Source of the DNA: DATKIY01 sp963726755 | GTDB lineage: Bacteria; Actinomycetota; Actinomycetes; JAHEKZ01 | Reading direction: 5' to 3' | Length of the DNA stretch: 64,000 nucleotides | NCBI GenBank assembly: GCA_963726755.1 | Contig: CAVSDB010000001.1 | Span: forward strand, 124,001 to 188,000 | Part shown: positions 43,251 through 53,028 of the stretch, in pieces | Layout of the letters: each line of letters begins with the position of its first letter | Position numbering within the stretch: the stretch's first letter is position 1 | Position numbers and translations under genes: made by a program | The notes under the pieces: model-generated | Told to the model about the DNA's origin: nothing | The model's input: only the letters and a program-made list of their open reading frames with translations | Database searches by the model: none

Positions 43251-45271
43251 CTAACCTCCCTGGCCGCGGTTGCTCGCTCGCTGCTTCAACATTGCGTTGT
43301 AGGCCTTGAGTTCGGCATCGTTGTCGCGGTCGGCTTGGCGGTCGCCACGACGTGCGACGCGGTCATCGTCCTGCGACCACCGAAACAGCAGCACAATCAT
43401 CGCGACAAGTGCAGGGAACTCCCCGAACGCCCAGGCAAAGGCAGCCCCCGTGGTCTGATCGCTCAACAGGTTTGGCCACCACGGACGAGCCAGGGTTTCG
43501 TAGTACGTCGAGGCCAGGACAGCGTTGCTGCTCATCAACGCGATCGCGAAGAACGCGTGGAACACCAGCGAGGCAAACAACGTCACCAGTCGCATCGGAT
43601 AACTCGCTCGGAACGGCAGGGGATCGATCCCGATCAGCGCTTCGTAGAACAGGTATCCGACCACCACGAAGTGGATGTGCATTGCTTCGTGCGCCCAGTG
43701 CTGACGCATGGCGACCTCAAACAGACCGCTGAAATAGACGACGTACGGCGCGGTGATGAAGAGCACGAACGCGGTGACTGGGTGGGTGATGACTTTTACC
43801 GGAGTGCTGTCGAGGGCGGCGAGCAACCATTCGCGTGGTCCAGCAGGTTGGTCGCGCCCCGCAGCTGGAAGGGCTCGCAAGGCCAACGTCAACGGTGCTG
43901 CTAGACACCAAGAAGATGGGAGCCAACATGCTCAGCACCATGTGTTGGGTCATGTGAATGCTGAACGCCACGCGACCGTACTCACCGAGCCCCGACAGCG
44001 TTCCGAAGGCGAGGATTGCCAACCCGGTGTACCAGGAGATGGCTCGCCCGACCGGCCACGCGTCACCGCGGCGTCTGAGTTGCCGCAGCCCCCACCCATA
44101 GCTAATCGCTCCAAACGCGAGCACCGCGACAACGAGTAGATCCAGCCGCCAACCGGTGAGGATCGCGGCGATTGTCGGTGCGCTCGGCACCGGGAATCCG
44201 AGGAGCACCTCACTCGGCGAGGGCGGCGCCACCCGACCGGACGCTGGTGGTGGCGTCTGGGCAAGGGCGACAGCCAACCCGATGGTGGAAACCATGATTG
44301 CGGCTTCCCACACTGCGAATCGGCGAAAGGCGTGCACTCGCCCTTGCTCTAGCTCAGGGATGGTTCGTTGACGATGCCACCAGCCGATGCAGCCGAGTGC
44401 CACGAAGGCCAACGTCTTCGCGAGCAGGATGCGCCCGTACCCGGTGCTCCATAGCTCGTCCAGTGGGTGGACGCGAATGACTGCGTTGACGACTCCGCTA
44501 ATGCCGATGGCGATGTAACAGACCAGGGCCACTGGACTGAATCGTCGGACAGCCAGCGAGATGAAGCGGCCGTCAACCCAGGCATACCAAACCAATGCCA
44601 GGAGTCCGCCCACCCACAACGTCACCGACACGATGTGAATCACCAGCGACGACGCCGCCAGGTCGTGGTCGCCCGCAGTTGCGGCGTGGCCGGTGAAGGC
44701 GGGTGGCAGCAACGTCAGCATCGACAGTGCCAACGCCGTCCACGCGCCTACCGGACGATCGGCTTCGCGCGCTGCGACCGCCGTGAACCCAGCTAGCGCC
44801 GCGGTGGTCAACCACGACGCGCCTTGAGCAACTTGCGAGATGTAACTCAACAGCGGTTCGAAAGTCGAGGACGTCGCTGAGCGGAAGTGCGAGCGTCTCC
44901 GACAGTGTCGTAACCAGCACCAAGAGTGCAGCAACAGCCCAGACCAACGCCGTGATTCCGGCCAGTCGCGACGCCCGCACTGCCGCTGTCGATAGCACGT
45001 CACGAGACGACGGCAGCAACGCCGCCGCCGCTAGCAGCAGTCCGACGGTCAGCGTCGCTGCTAGTTCGGTGATGAGGTGGGCGATCGGTGCGAGCCACGA
45101 CGTCAGCGTCCCGGCGCTGGGTAGTCCGGGTTCGACGACCTCAGGCAGTGCACCACCTACGAACAGCGCGACGACGGTGACGAACAACGCGAGTAGGAGG
45201 AGCGCCGCCAACAGCGGCCAGAAGACCCGAGTTGGCTCCCTGGTTTGCGCCGTAGTCGAAGTCTTAGCCAC
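43251..45271 (-). pseudogene. CopD-CtaG fusion (copper transport/cytochrome oxidase assembly), two apparent frameshifts
   Basis: Three reverse-strand frames assemble into 672 aa when one extra base is removed near 44861-44863 (TTT for TT at LSDVLDFEPLLSY) and another near 43904-43908 (APIFLV to LAAPLTLALRALPA). The N-terminal half is CopD (many helices; LVIHIVSVTLWVGGLLAL). The C-terminal half is CtaG/caa3 assembly (HMTQHMVLSMLAPI, then HEAMHIHFVVVGYLFYEAL, with metal-ligand His and Met). It overlaps copC by 8 bp. Role is copper uptake and delivery to heme-copper oxidase, if intact. Confidence 0.82.
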
Positions 45272-45821
45272 GCCTACCGCGAGTGAATACGGCAATCACA
45301 GCGATGATCAGGACGATTCCGATTGCTCCGGCCCCGAGTACCCACACGGTGGACCCACCGCTGTCCGAAGAACCCGATGACGTAGAGGTGGAGGTTGTCG
45401 GCTGAGCCGGCGTCGACGCGGGGCTTCCCGACTGCTGGCCAGTCAGGGTGTAAGTCAACGCAGCCGAAGTGATGTGACCGTCGGCGGACACAATTCGATA
45501 CGAAACGTCATACCGGCCGTCGGTGCTCGCGGGTTTGAGGGCAATGGTTGCTTTTGTGCCTACGACATCGAGAGTGTTCGCGATGTCGTAGCGACTGCCG
45601 TCTGGACCAGTGACTGCGATGCCGCTACCTGCCGAGAGCACTTCTTCGTCGAACGTCAGAACAACCTCTGTTGGTGCCGTTTTTAGTACCGCGCCGTTAT
45701 CTGGCGACGAGGAGATCAGCTCGCTGTGGGCAAGTGCAGGGGTCGAAAACACGACTCCTGCAGCGCTCGTGATGGCGACGAGTGCAACAAGCCGTAGCGT
45801 GCGATTGGCGAACAAAGTCAT
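45264..45821 (-). CDS. CopC-domain copper-binding protein
   Basis: 185 aa. A signal peptide ends at ALA, so the mature protein begins HSELISSSPDNGAVL, the amino-terminal His that forms the Cu(II) brace in CopC. The beta-barrel carries EVVLTFDEEVLSAGS, YDVSYRIVSADGHITSAALTYTL (second copper residues DGH) and a Thr/Ser-rich stalk. A C-terminal helix (VWVLGAGAIGIVLIIAVIAVF) anchors it outside the membrane. It overlaps the CopD-CtaG gene and is probably its copper donor or acceptor. Confidence 0.92.
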   Translation of the reverse strand: MTLFANRTLRLVALVAITSAAGVVFSTPALAHSELISSSPDNGAVLKTAPTEVVLTFDEEVLSAGSGIAVTGPDGSRYDIANTLDVVGTKATIALKPASTDGRYDVSYRIVSADGHITSAALTYTLTGQQSGSPASTPAQPTTSTSTSSGSSDSGGSTVWVLGAGAIGIVLIIAVIAVFTRGRRG

Positions 45822-45893
45822 AGGGGTTCCTTGGTGAAGTCAGGATTGTCGAACGGCGCTGACAACGTAGTCAGCGTCCGTATGGCGCAGAAA

Positions 45894-46376
45894 CTAGACG
45901 AGGATCGGCGGTCCGCGTCGAGGCGCGATCAGCAGCATCCGCTCGGTGGGGATCACGAACTGACCGCACGCGCGTACTATCGATACCTGTAGTTCGCGAA
46001 TGTCGGGTAGCCACGCGCTAACGGTCAAACTGCGTCCGACCGCGTCGACCCATTGCCAGAGGACCCGATCGCCCACGGCGATCCACGCTGCAGCAAGGGC
46101 AGCGGCAATCACGTGTGCGCTGAGCATTCGTACGTTAACTCCCGCACCGACGGTTGTGGTGCCATGTGAGGCATGGGCGGTCGACGTTGCGAGCAGATGG
46201 ATAACTGGCTGAAGGGCCAACAGCACCAGCCACGCCCGCCAAAACGAGTACTGACGGTTGGCCAACGCGATCCCAACGACCAAGGCCACGGGCATCGCGG
46301 TGAAGAACGAGCCGAAGGCTCCGGCTCCACCGTTGGCGGCGACGTGTAGTCCGATCCCAAGTACCGACGCAATCAA
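45894..46376 (-). CDS. Four-helix membrane protein upstream of copC, unknown function
   Basis: 160 aa as drawn from TTG 46376 (IASVLGIGLHVAANGGAGAFG); no better start exists, since an in-frame stop lies about 50 bp further up. It has about four transmembrane helices and His residues in helices (GLHVAANGG, PVIHLLATSTAHASHG). Small proteins with an HxxAxGG motif near copC genes are common in actinobacteria, and a copper link is suggested by context only. C-terminal tail is basic (LLIAPRRGPPILV). Confidence 0.65.
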   Translation of the reverse strand: MIASVLGIGLHVAANGGAGAFGSFFTAMPVALVVGIALANRQYSFWRAWLVLLALQPVIHLLATSTAHASHGTTTVGAGVNVRMLSAHVIAAALAAAWIAVGDRVLWQWVDAVGRSLTVSAWLPDIRELQVSIVRACGQFVIPTERMLLIAPRRGPPILV

Positions 46377-46444
46377 GCCGATGACGGCGCCGCGAAGCAG
46401 CCGTATCTTGTCCGCGATCGGGGGTCAGGACCACGGCCCTGAGC

Positions 46445-48070
46445 CTAGACCCAAGATCTGATGCGCAACAGGCGGTTCCACCAGTCGTCCTTGGGAATCA
46501 CATCGCCCACCCACAGCGGATAAAGCGCGAATGCCGCAAGGAGAGCCAGCACGAGGAAGCCTCCGACCACTGTGGCTCCCACTGCCCGCCGAGTTGGTGA
46601 GGCATCTCGCGGTCCGAGGACTGCGCCCAACATGAAGGCCACGGCCATCGCGAGGAAGGGCACGAACGCGACGGCGTAGAACGAGAACATGGTGCGGTCG
46701 TCGTGGTCTGCGTACCAGAGCCACGGCAGCCACCCGGCGGCTACGGCGGCCAGCACGGCTCCGGCACGCCAGTCACGGCGGCTGATCAGTAGCCAGATCA
46801 TCACGACGAGGGCGACGACGGCCCCCCACCACACCACGGGATTACCCAACGCGACGACCTCGCGCGCGCAGGTATCAACGTGGCAGCCGAGTTCGCCGCG
46901 GCTGTACTCCTCGTAGTAGAACGAAACCGGTCGTGCCTGAATGAGCCAACCCAGGGGATGCGATTGGTAGGGATGCGGTGACGTCAGTCCGGTATGAAAG
47001 GCGAACGCCTCGACGTGATAGTGCCAAAGCCCGCGAAGGGCATCCCGAATCCCGAACCAATTCGGCAAGAAGCTGAGCGTCGTCGGCGGATGTTCGGTCC
47101 CCCAGTCGCGGTCATAGCCGCCGCTTGAGGCAAACCAACCGGTCCACGTCGTCAGGTACACCACGAGCGCGGGCGGGACGATTGAAACGAAAGCTGGAAG
47201 TGCGTCGTGACGCAGCGAACCGAGCCAAGGTGATCGGGCGCCGGCAACTCGTCGTGCTGCGACGTCCCACAAAACAGTCAAGATCCCGAATGCTGCGATG
47301 AAATACAGGGCATTCCACTTAGTCCCAAGCGCGCAGCCGAGAAGAATTCCTGCGGCTAATCGCCAGGGGCGAAAACCCAGTCCCGGCCCAGTGCCAGACG
47401 TACTGAAATCGTCGAGCCGCTCGTACGCTCGCCGCCGGCCGCGCTCGCGATCGATGACGAGCGCTCCGAATGCGGCAAGGAGAAAGAACGAGAGGGGAAG
47501 GTCAAGCAGGGCATTGCGACTCATGACGATGTGCATGCCGTCGATCGCCAGGAGGAAGCCAGCCAACGTGCCGACGAGGGTTGACCGTGCCATTCGTCGC
47601 GTGATCCGTGCGACGAGCAGAACGCTCAGCGTCCCGAGGATCGCGACGACGACTCGCCAGCCGAAGGGGTTCATGCCAAAGATCTGCTCACCGATAGCGA
47701 TGAGCCATTTTCCGAGTGGTGGGTGTACGACGTATTCGGCATTGGGTCCGAACACATCAAGGTTGCCGTTGAGGATCATCCGATCCGCGTGGTCGATGAA
47801 GTCCTGTTCGTAGCCGTACTTCAGCAGTCCGTACGCGTCTTTGGCGTAGTACGTCTCGTCGAAGATGAACTGCTTCGGTTGGCCGAGGTGCCAAAAGCGC
47901 AAGATTCCGGCAAGCACGGTGACGGCGAGCGGGCCGATCCAACCCCACAGTCGGTCGTCTGGCATGGGGGGCAGCAGCCGATCGCGAATCCGCTCGCGGT
48001 TGGCGACAGAGATCGACGAATCTGGTTGCGCCGACTCTGGGACTGAGTCCACGACGTCGACGACTGTCAC
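46445..48070 (-). CDS. pmt: Protein O-mannosyltransferase
   Basis: 541 aa from GTG 48070 (VTVVDVVDSVPESAQPD); GTG 48109 is an alternative. GT39/Pmt motifs: RFWHLGQPKQFIFDETYYAKDAYGLLKYGYE (catalytic Asp-Glu in the first loop), VHPPLGKWLIAIGEQIFG and many helices, with RDWGTEHPPTTLSFLPNWFGIRDAL in the conserved luminal loop. It transfers mannose from polyprenyl-phosphate mannose to exported proteins. The exported proteins encoded in this window may be substrates. Divergent from rsmI, as in other actinobacteria. Confidence 0.92.
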   Translation of the reverse strand: MTVVDVVDSVPESAQPDSSISVANRERIRDRLLPPMPDDRLWGWIGPLAVTVLAGILRFWHLGQPKQFIFDETYYAKDAYGLLKYGYEQDFIDHADRMILNGNLDVFGPNAEYVVHPPLGKWLIAIGEQIFGMNPFGWRVVVAILGTLSVLLVARITRRMARSTLVGTLAGFLLAIDGMHIVMSRNALLDLPLSFFLLAAFGALVIDRERGRRRAYERLDDFSTSGTGPGLGFRPWRLAAGILLGCALGTKWNALYFIAAFGILTVLWDVAARRVAGARSPWLGSLRHDALPAFVSIVPPALVVYLTTWTGWFASSGGYDRDWGTEHPPTTLSFLPNWFGIRDALRGLWHYHVEAFAFHTGLTSPHPYQSHPLGWLIQARPVSFYYEEYSRGELGCHVDTCAREVVALGNPVVWWGAVVALVVMIWLLISRRDWRAGAVLAAVAAGWLPWLWYADHDDRTMFSFYAVAFVPFLAMAVAFMLGAVLGPRDASPTRRAVGATVVGGFLVLALLAAFALYPLWVGDVIPKDDWWNRLLRIRSWV

Positions 48071-48139
48071 TGGAGCATCGTAGGCGCGAAGCCAGGGTGA
48101 TCGCGGCACCGGCGAGGGTGCAACTGCGAGGATGGCGAC

Positions 48140-48991
48140 ATGGCCACCCGCGGCACGCTGATCCTGGCGGCTACCCCTATCGGCGACATGGGTGACGCAT
48201 CACCGCGGCTGCGAGAGGTTCTGGCGAGCGCTGACATCGTGGCGGCCGAGGACACCCGCAGGCTACGCAGGCTGACGGCTGCCCTTGAGATCGAGATCAG
48301 TGGCCGAGTCGTGGCGTACCACGAACACAGCGAGGGAGCCCGAACTCGCCAAATCGTCGATCAGTTGCTCGATGGAGCCACGGTTGTGCTGGTAACTGAC
48401 GCTGGCATGCCGTCGATCAGCGACCCGGGATTTCGATTAGTGTCCGCCGCGATTGATGCGGACGTGTTGGTCACGGCTATACCCGGACCATCTGCGGTGC
48501 TCACCTCTTTGGCCCTGTCGGGACTTGCCGTAGACCGGTTCTGCTTCGAAGGGTTCCTGCCGCGGAAGAGCGGACAACGACGCGAGCGGTTGCGTGACCT
48601 GGCGGGTGAACCGCGAACCATGGTCTTCTTCGAAGCGCCGCATCGGCTCGCTGAAGTACTGGCCGATGCTGCCGAGTTGCTCGGTCCAACGCGGGCGGCA
48701 GCGGTGTGTCGTGAAATGACGAAGACCTACGAAGAGGTCAAGCGCGGGTCGCTAGAAGAGTTGGCCAAGTGGGCGCAGGAAGGTGTCCGCGGCGAGATCA
48801 CGTTGGTGGTTGCTGGCGGAGTTGTCGCGCCGCCCGAGCTAAGCGATGCAGATCTGCGCGACCAGGTTCGTGACCAAGAGTCAACTGGACGCACTCGCAA
48901 GGACGCGATCGCCATCATTGCTGCTGCCACTGGACTACCCAAGCGACGCGTCTACAACGCCGCCCATCAGCCGCCTACCGAACGACCCTAG
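48140..48991 (+). CDS. rsmI: 16S rRNA 2'-O-methyltransferase RsmI
   Basis: 283 aa from ATG 48140. RGTLILAATPIGDMGDASPRLREVLASADIVAAEDTR, VLVTDAGMPSISDPGFRLV, AIPGPSAVLTSLALSGL and FEGFLPRKSGQRRERL are the tetrapyrrole-methylase-fold RsmI motifs. The C-terminus RTRKDAIAIIAAATGLPKRRVYNAA binds rRNA. It methylates C1402 of 16S rRNA. metG starts 10 bp downstream. Confidence 0.95.
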   Translation: MATRGTLILAATPIGDMGDASPRLREVLASADIVAAEDTRRLRRLTAALEIEISGRVVAYHEHSEGARTRQIVDQLLDGATVVLVTDAGMPSISDPGFRLVSAAIDADVLVTAIPGPSAVLTSLALSGLAVDRFCFEGFLPRKSGQRRERLRDLAGEPRTMVFFEAPHRLAEVLADAAELLGPTRAAAVCREMTKTYEEVKRGSLEELAKWAQEGVRGEITLVVAGGVVAPPELSDADLRDQVRDQESTGRTRKDAIAIIAAATGLPKRRVYNAAHQPPTERP

Positions 48992-49001
48992 GATTCACAC
49001 C

Positions 49002-50828
49002 ATGTCCGACCCAATCCTGACTGCCGTCGCGTGGCCGTACGCCAACGGTCCTCGACACATCGGCCACGTCTCAGGTTTCGGCGTTCCCTCGGACGTGTTC
49101 AGCCGGTACATGCGCATGACAGGGCATCAGGTGCTCATGGTTAGCGGAACCGACGAGCATGGCACGCCGATCCAAGTACAGGCAGACAAAGAGGGAGTGT
49201 CCGAACGCGAACTCGCGGACCGATACAACCGGGTGATTGTCGAGGATTTGCACGGACTCGGGTTGTCGTACGACCTGTTCACCCGCACGACCACGCGCAA
49301 CCACTATCGAGTGGTGCAGGACCTGTTCAAGCAACTGGTCAAGAATGGATACGTCTTCACCGAGCAGACGATGGGTGCGATCTCACCATCCACAGGTCGG
49401 ACGCTGCCTGACCGTTACATCGAGGGCACTTGCCCGATCTGCGGTTACGACGGTGCTCGTGGTGACCAGTGCGACAATTGCGGTAACCAGTTGGACCCCA
49501 TCGACCTGAAGAATCCTCGGTCGCGAATCAACGGTGAGACGCCGAAGTTCGTCGAGACCGAACACTTCATGCTGGACCTGCCCGCATTCACCGAAGCACT
49601 CAGTAGGTGGTTGTCGACGCGGACCGACTGGCGTCCGAACGTCTTGCGTTTCAGTACGAACTTGGTGGACGAACTTCAGCCGCGGGCGATCAGTCGCGAC
49701 CTCGACTGGGGTGTGCCAATACCCATTGAAGGTTGGGAGGACCGCAACGACAAGCGGCTGTACGTCTGGTTCGACGCCGTGATCGGCTACTTGTCTGCCT
49801 CGATCGAGTGGGCTCATCGCACTGGCGACGATGAAGCATGGCGTCGATGGTGGCAGGACGAGAACGCGCGTTCGTACTACTTCATGGGCAAGGACAACAT
49901 CGTCTTTCACTCGGTGATCTGGCCGTCGATTCTGTTGGGATATGACGGCGAGGGCGACAAGGGTGGCGAGCCTGGACCGCTGGGCAAACTCGGGCTGCCC
50001 ACCGAGGTCGTCTCCAGCGAGTATCTGACGATGGAGGGGCGCAAGTTCTCGTCGTCTCGCCAAGTCGTGATCCATGTGCGGGACTTCTTATCTCGCTATG
50101 ACCCCGATGCGCTGCGTTACTTCGTCGCGGCGGCTGGACCGGAATCGCAGGATTCAGACTTCACCTGGGCAGAGTTCGTGCGTCGTAACAACGACGAACT
50201 TGTCGCCGGTTGGGGAAACCTCGTCAACCGCTCGATCTCGATGGCAGCGAAGAACTTCGGTCACATTCCCCATGCCGTTGACCCCACCGATGCTGACCGA
50301 CAGCTCCTTGCGTCGACGCGCGCTGCGTTTGGCAACGTCGGTGAACTACTGGGGCGATCAAGGCTCAAGGCTGCAATCCAGGAGTCGATGCGTGCGGTGG
50401 CCGATGCGAACCGGTACATCTCCGACCAAGCGCCGTGGACGATGAAGGACGATCTCGAACGTCAGGGGACGGTGCTCAACACGGCGTTGCAGGCAGTGCG
50501 TGACCTCAACACCATCCTGACCCCGATCTTGCCTCACTCCGCCCAACTCGTTCACGAGGCGCTGGGTGGCAGCGGGCAATGGTCGGCCATGCCCGAGATC
50601 CGCGAGGTCTCTGAAGAAGGCAACGACGACTACCCAGTGCTGATGGGTGACTACGAAACTGCTTACAACGCGGGCGCCAAGTGGGAGACGCAGTTGTTGA
50701 TTGCGGGGACACCGTTGCAGCCACCTAAGCCGGTCTTCCGCAAACTCGATCCCTCGGTGGTCGACGAGGAACTCGAGCGGCTGGAGTCAGGCTCCACAGA
50801 ACCGCATTCGAGCAGAATCTGGGCATGA
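49002..50828 (+). CDS. metG: Methionyl-tRNA synthetase
   Basis: 608 aa from ATG 49002. The class I HIGH motif appears as RHIGHV, and the KMSKS loop as RKFSSSR (the Phe/Ser variant seen in many actinobacterial MetRS). One zinc knuckle is visible (CPICG...CDNCG). The C-terminal anticodon domain ends near 560, and there is no EMAP-like appendage. Start placement follows the conserved DPILTAVAWPYANGPRHIGH. The stop overlaps the tatD ATG (ATGA). Confidence 0.95.
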   Translation: MSDPILTAVAWPYANGPRHIGHVSGFGVPSDVFSRYMRMTGHQVLMVSGTDEHGTPIQVQADKEGVSERELADRYNRVIVEDLHGLGLSYDLFTRTTTRNHYRVVQDLFKQLVKNGYVFTEQTMGAISPSTGRTLPDRYIEGTCPICGYDGARGDQCDNCGNQLDPIDLKNPRSRINGETPKFVETEHFMLDLPAFTEALSRWLSTRTDWRPNVLRFSTNLVDELQPRAISRDLDWGVPIPIEGWEDRNDKRLYVWFDAVIGYLSASIEWAHRTGDDEAWRRWWQDENARSYYFMGKDNIVFHSVIWPSILLGYDGEGDKGGEPGPLGKLGLPTEVVSSEYLTMEGRKFSSSRQVVIHVRDFLSRYDPDALRYFVAAAGPESQDSDFTWAEFVRRNNDELVAGWGNLVNRSISMAAKNFGHIPHAVDPTDADRQLLASTRAAFGNVGELLGRSRLKAAIQESMRAVADANRYISDQAPWTMKDDLERQGTVLNTALQAVRDLNTILTPILPHSAQLVHEALGGSGQWSAMPEIREVSEEGNDDYPVLMGDYETAYNAGAKWETQLLIAGTPLQPPKPVFRKLDPSVVDEELERLESGSTEPHSSRIWA

Positions 50829-51700
50829 CTCCAACCCCGATCGAGGCCAACGATGGGCCGGGCAAGCCCTGGCCACCGTTACCGACGCCACTTTCGGTGC
50901 CGGTGGCCGACAGCCACTGCCACCTCGACATCGCACTCGACGCCGAGCGCATCGGACCACCGCTCGATGTTCAGCAGGCACTCGATCTAGCCGAGAGCGT
51001 TGGGGTTGATCGAGTGGTTCAGATCGGCTGCGATGTGGCCGGTGCACGGTGGGCCGTGGACGCAGCGCAGCAGGATGCTCGGTTGCTCGCTGGTGTTGCC
51101 CTGCACCCGAATGAAGCACCCCGACTCGCATCAAGCAACGTGTTGGTGGACGGTTTCAAAGTCATTGAAGAACTCGCTCAGCACGAACGCGTTCGTGCCA
51201 TTGGCGAAACCGGACTCGACTACTTCCGCACTGGACCTGATGGACAAGCCGTGCAGGAAGAGTCGTTCCGTTGGCACATCGACTTGGCGAAGCGGACGAA
51301 GAAGGCGCTCGTCATTCACGATCGCGATGCTCATGATGATGTCGTCCGCATTCTGTTGTCAGAAGGTGCACCCGAGCATGTGGTGTTTCATTGTTTCTCG
51401 GGCGGTCCAGAACTTGCCGACATCTGCGCAACCAACGCTTGGGTGATGTCGTTCTCGGGAACCGTGACTTTCAACAAGAACGAACACTTAAGGGATGCAC
51501 TTGCGATTGCTCCTGCCGACCAACTGCTTGTGGAAACTGATGCGCCGTACCTGACACCGACTCCATTTCGTGGACGACCGAATGCCTCGTACTTGATTCC
51601 CCATACGATTCGCGCAATGTCGCAGGTCAAAGGGCTTGACGTGGACGAACTCTGCGCAATCGTCAACACCACAACGACGCGCGTTTTTGGTCGCTGGTAA
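50825..51700 (+). CDS. tatD: TatD-family metal-dependent deoxyribonuclease
   Basis: 291 aa. ADSHCHLD (HxH metal site), RAIGETGLDYF (Glu), HLVIHDRDAHDD-type His and LVETDAPYLTP (Asp) give the amidohydrolase metal ligands of TatD 3'-5' DNases. Order metG, tatD, rpf, ksgA, ispE is the classical actinobacterial layout. Overlaps metG by 4 bp. Confidence 0.93.
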   Translation: MTPTPIEANDGPGKPWPPLPTPLSVPVADSHCHLDIALDAERIGPPLDVQQALDLAESVGVDRVVQIGCDVAGARWAVDAAQQDARLLAGVALHPNEAPRLASSNVLVDGFKVIEELAQHERVRAIGETGLDYFRTGPDGQAVQEESFRWHIDLAKRTKKALVIHDRDAHDDVVRILLSEGAPEHVVFHCFSGGPELADICATNAWVMSFSGTVTFNKNEHLRDALAIAPADQLLVETDAPYLTPTPFRGRPNASYLIPHTIRAMSQVKGLDVDELCAIVNTTTTRVFGRW

Positions 51701-51893
51701 CCCTTAGGTCGAGGTCCAGCTTGGCTCATGTCAACGTCCAGCAGTGGCGGACTGGGTCGATTCGTGGTTAGCGTCGAAGCCGTGACAGACGGGATCGGAC
51801 TTCGCGATATGACGAGTAAAGCCATGACGAAGAAGGTCATGACGATCGACACAGCGACGCGTCCGTGCCCGTGGGAACTCGGTCAGGAGATGT
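51701..51893. other. Spacer between tatD and rpf
   Basis: This 193-bp spacer interrupts an otherwise tight gene run, so rpf probably has its own promoter here. No motif stands out enough to place it. Confidence 0.4.
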
Positions 51894-52985
51894 GTGCGAC
51901 GCGGACTTTGGTCAGTTGCGCTCGACGTTGCCTTGGTGTGCGCCGTGGTGTTCGGCGTATCGGGCTTCGCTCACAGCGACAGCCAAGTGACCGTTGTCGT
52001 GGACGGGACCGCGCAGCACGTCGGAACATTTAGCAACGATGTCGCAGCTGTGCTCGCTGAGACGGAAGTTGAGGTTTCTGCCCGAGACACCGTGACACCG
52101 TCCCTCGACTCGCCGGTCCACGATGGTGCGACCATCACCGTCGCCCATGCCCGTCCCATGACGCTGACGATCGACGGTAAGCCAATGCAGGTGTGGACCA
52201 CCGCCACGACTGTTGAGGCTGCGATGGCACAACTGTCACTGCGTACCCGATCGGCGGCTTTGTCAGTGTCTGGCGACGATCGGGTTCCAATGTCCGGACT
52301 CGACGTATCTGTGCGCTTGCCGGATCGCGTGACGGTCGTGCACGACGCGACGCGCTCTTCTCTGGTCACCACGGCTTCGTCTGTGGCTGGCGTGCTGCGG
52401 CAAGCCCACGTCGAGTTGGGCCGGCGCGACCGCGTTGATGTGCCGCTTGGCCAGGAGCCCGTGTCAGGAGAGGTGATCACAGTCGTCCGGGTGTCGGTGG
52501 CCCAGGTGACGAGGGGCTTTCTGCTGGCTCCTCAAACGATCAAGCGGCCAGACAGTTCACTATTCGAGGGCAAGGTCGAGGTTGATCGCAGAGGCACCCC
52601 GGGACGCGGGGCCGTGGTCTACCGCGTCGTGCGACGCGACGGGGTGGTGGTGGGTCGCGACGCAATCAGCCGACACGTGTTCTTGCAACCAGTCAGCAGA
52701 CTCGTGCGATACGGCACGAAGCAACGAATACCGGCACCGTCATCGCGCGATGGTTTGAACTGGTCCGCGCTCGCGCAATGTGAGTCCGGCGGTAACCCGC
52801 GTGCTGTCAATTCGGCGGGGTACTACGGGTTGTATCAATTCGCATTAAGTACGTGGTACTCAGTCGGTGGCCAAGGGAATCCGATCGATGCGACATCTGA
52901 CGAACAGACGCATCGCGCGCAGATCCTCTACCAGCGTGCGGGGTCATCACCTTGGCCAACGTGTGGGTACCTGCTCTATACCTAG
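51894..52985 (+). CDS. rpf: Resuscitation-promoting factor (Rpf), DUF348-G5-transglycosylase type
   Basis: 363 aa from GTG 51894. A signal/anchor helix leads to three DUF348 units (VTVVVDGTAQHVGTFSNDVAAVL, MTLTIDGKPMQVWTTATTVEAAM, VTVVHDATRSSLVTTASSVAGVL), a G5 domain (VEVDRRGTPGRGAVVYRVVRRDG) and a C-terminal lysozyme-like domain (LNWSALAQCESGGNPRAVN, catalytic Glu). This is the RpfB architecture. It cleaves peptidoglycan to wake dormant cells. Cys pair for the domain disulfide is visible (CESGG and TCGYL). Confidence 0.95.
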   Translation: MRRGLWSVALDVALVCAVVFGVSGFAHSDSQVTVVVDGTAQHVGTFSNDVAAVLAETEVEVSARDTVTPSLDSPVHDGATITVAHARPMTLTIDGKPMQVWTTATTVEAAMAQLSLRTRSAALSVSGDDRVPMSGLDVSVRLPDRVTVVHDATRSSLVTTASSVAGVLRQAHVELGRRDRVDVPLGQEPVSGEVITVVRVSVAQVTRGFLLAPQTIKRPDSSLFEGKVEVDRRGTPGRGAVVYRVVRRDGVVVGRDAISRHVFLQPVSRLVRYGTKQRIPAPSSRDGLNWSALAQCESGGNPRAVNSAGYYGLYQFALSTWYSVGGQGNPIDATSDEQTHRAQILYQRAGSSPWPTCGYLLYT

Positions 52986-53028
52986 TGCCCCACGCGCGAA
53001 CTTGCGAACAACCCGCCACACTGGGTCT

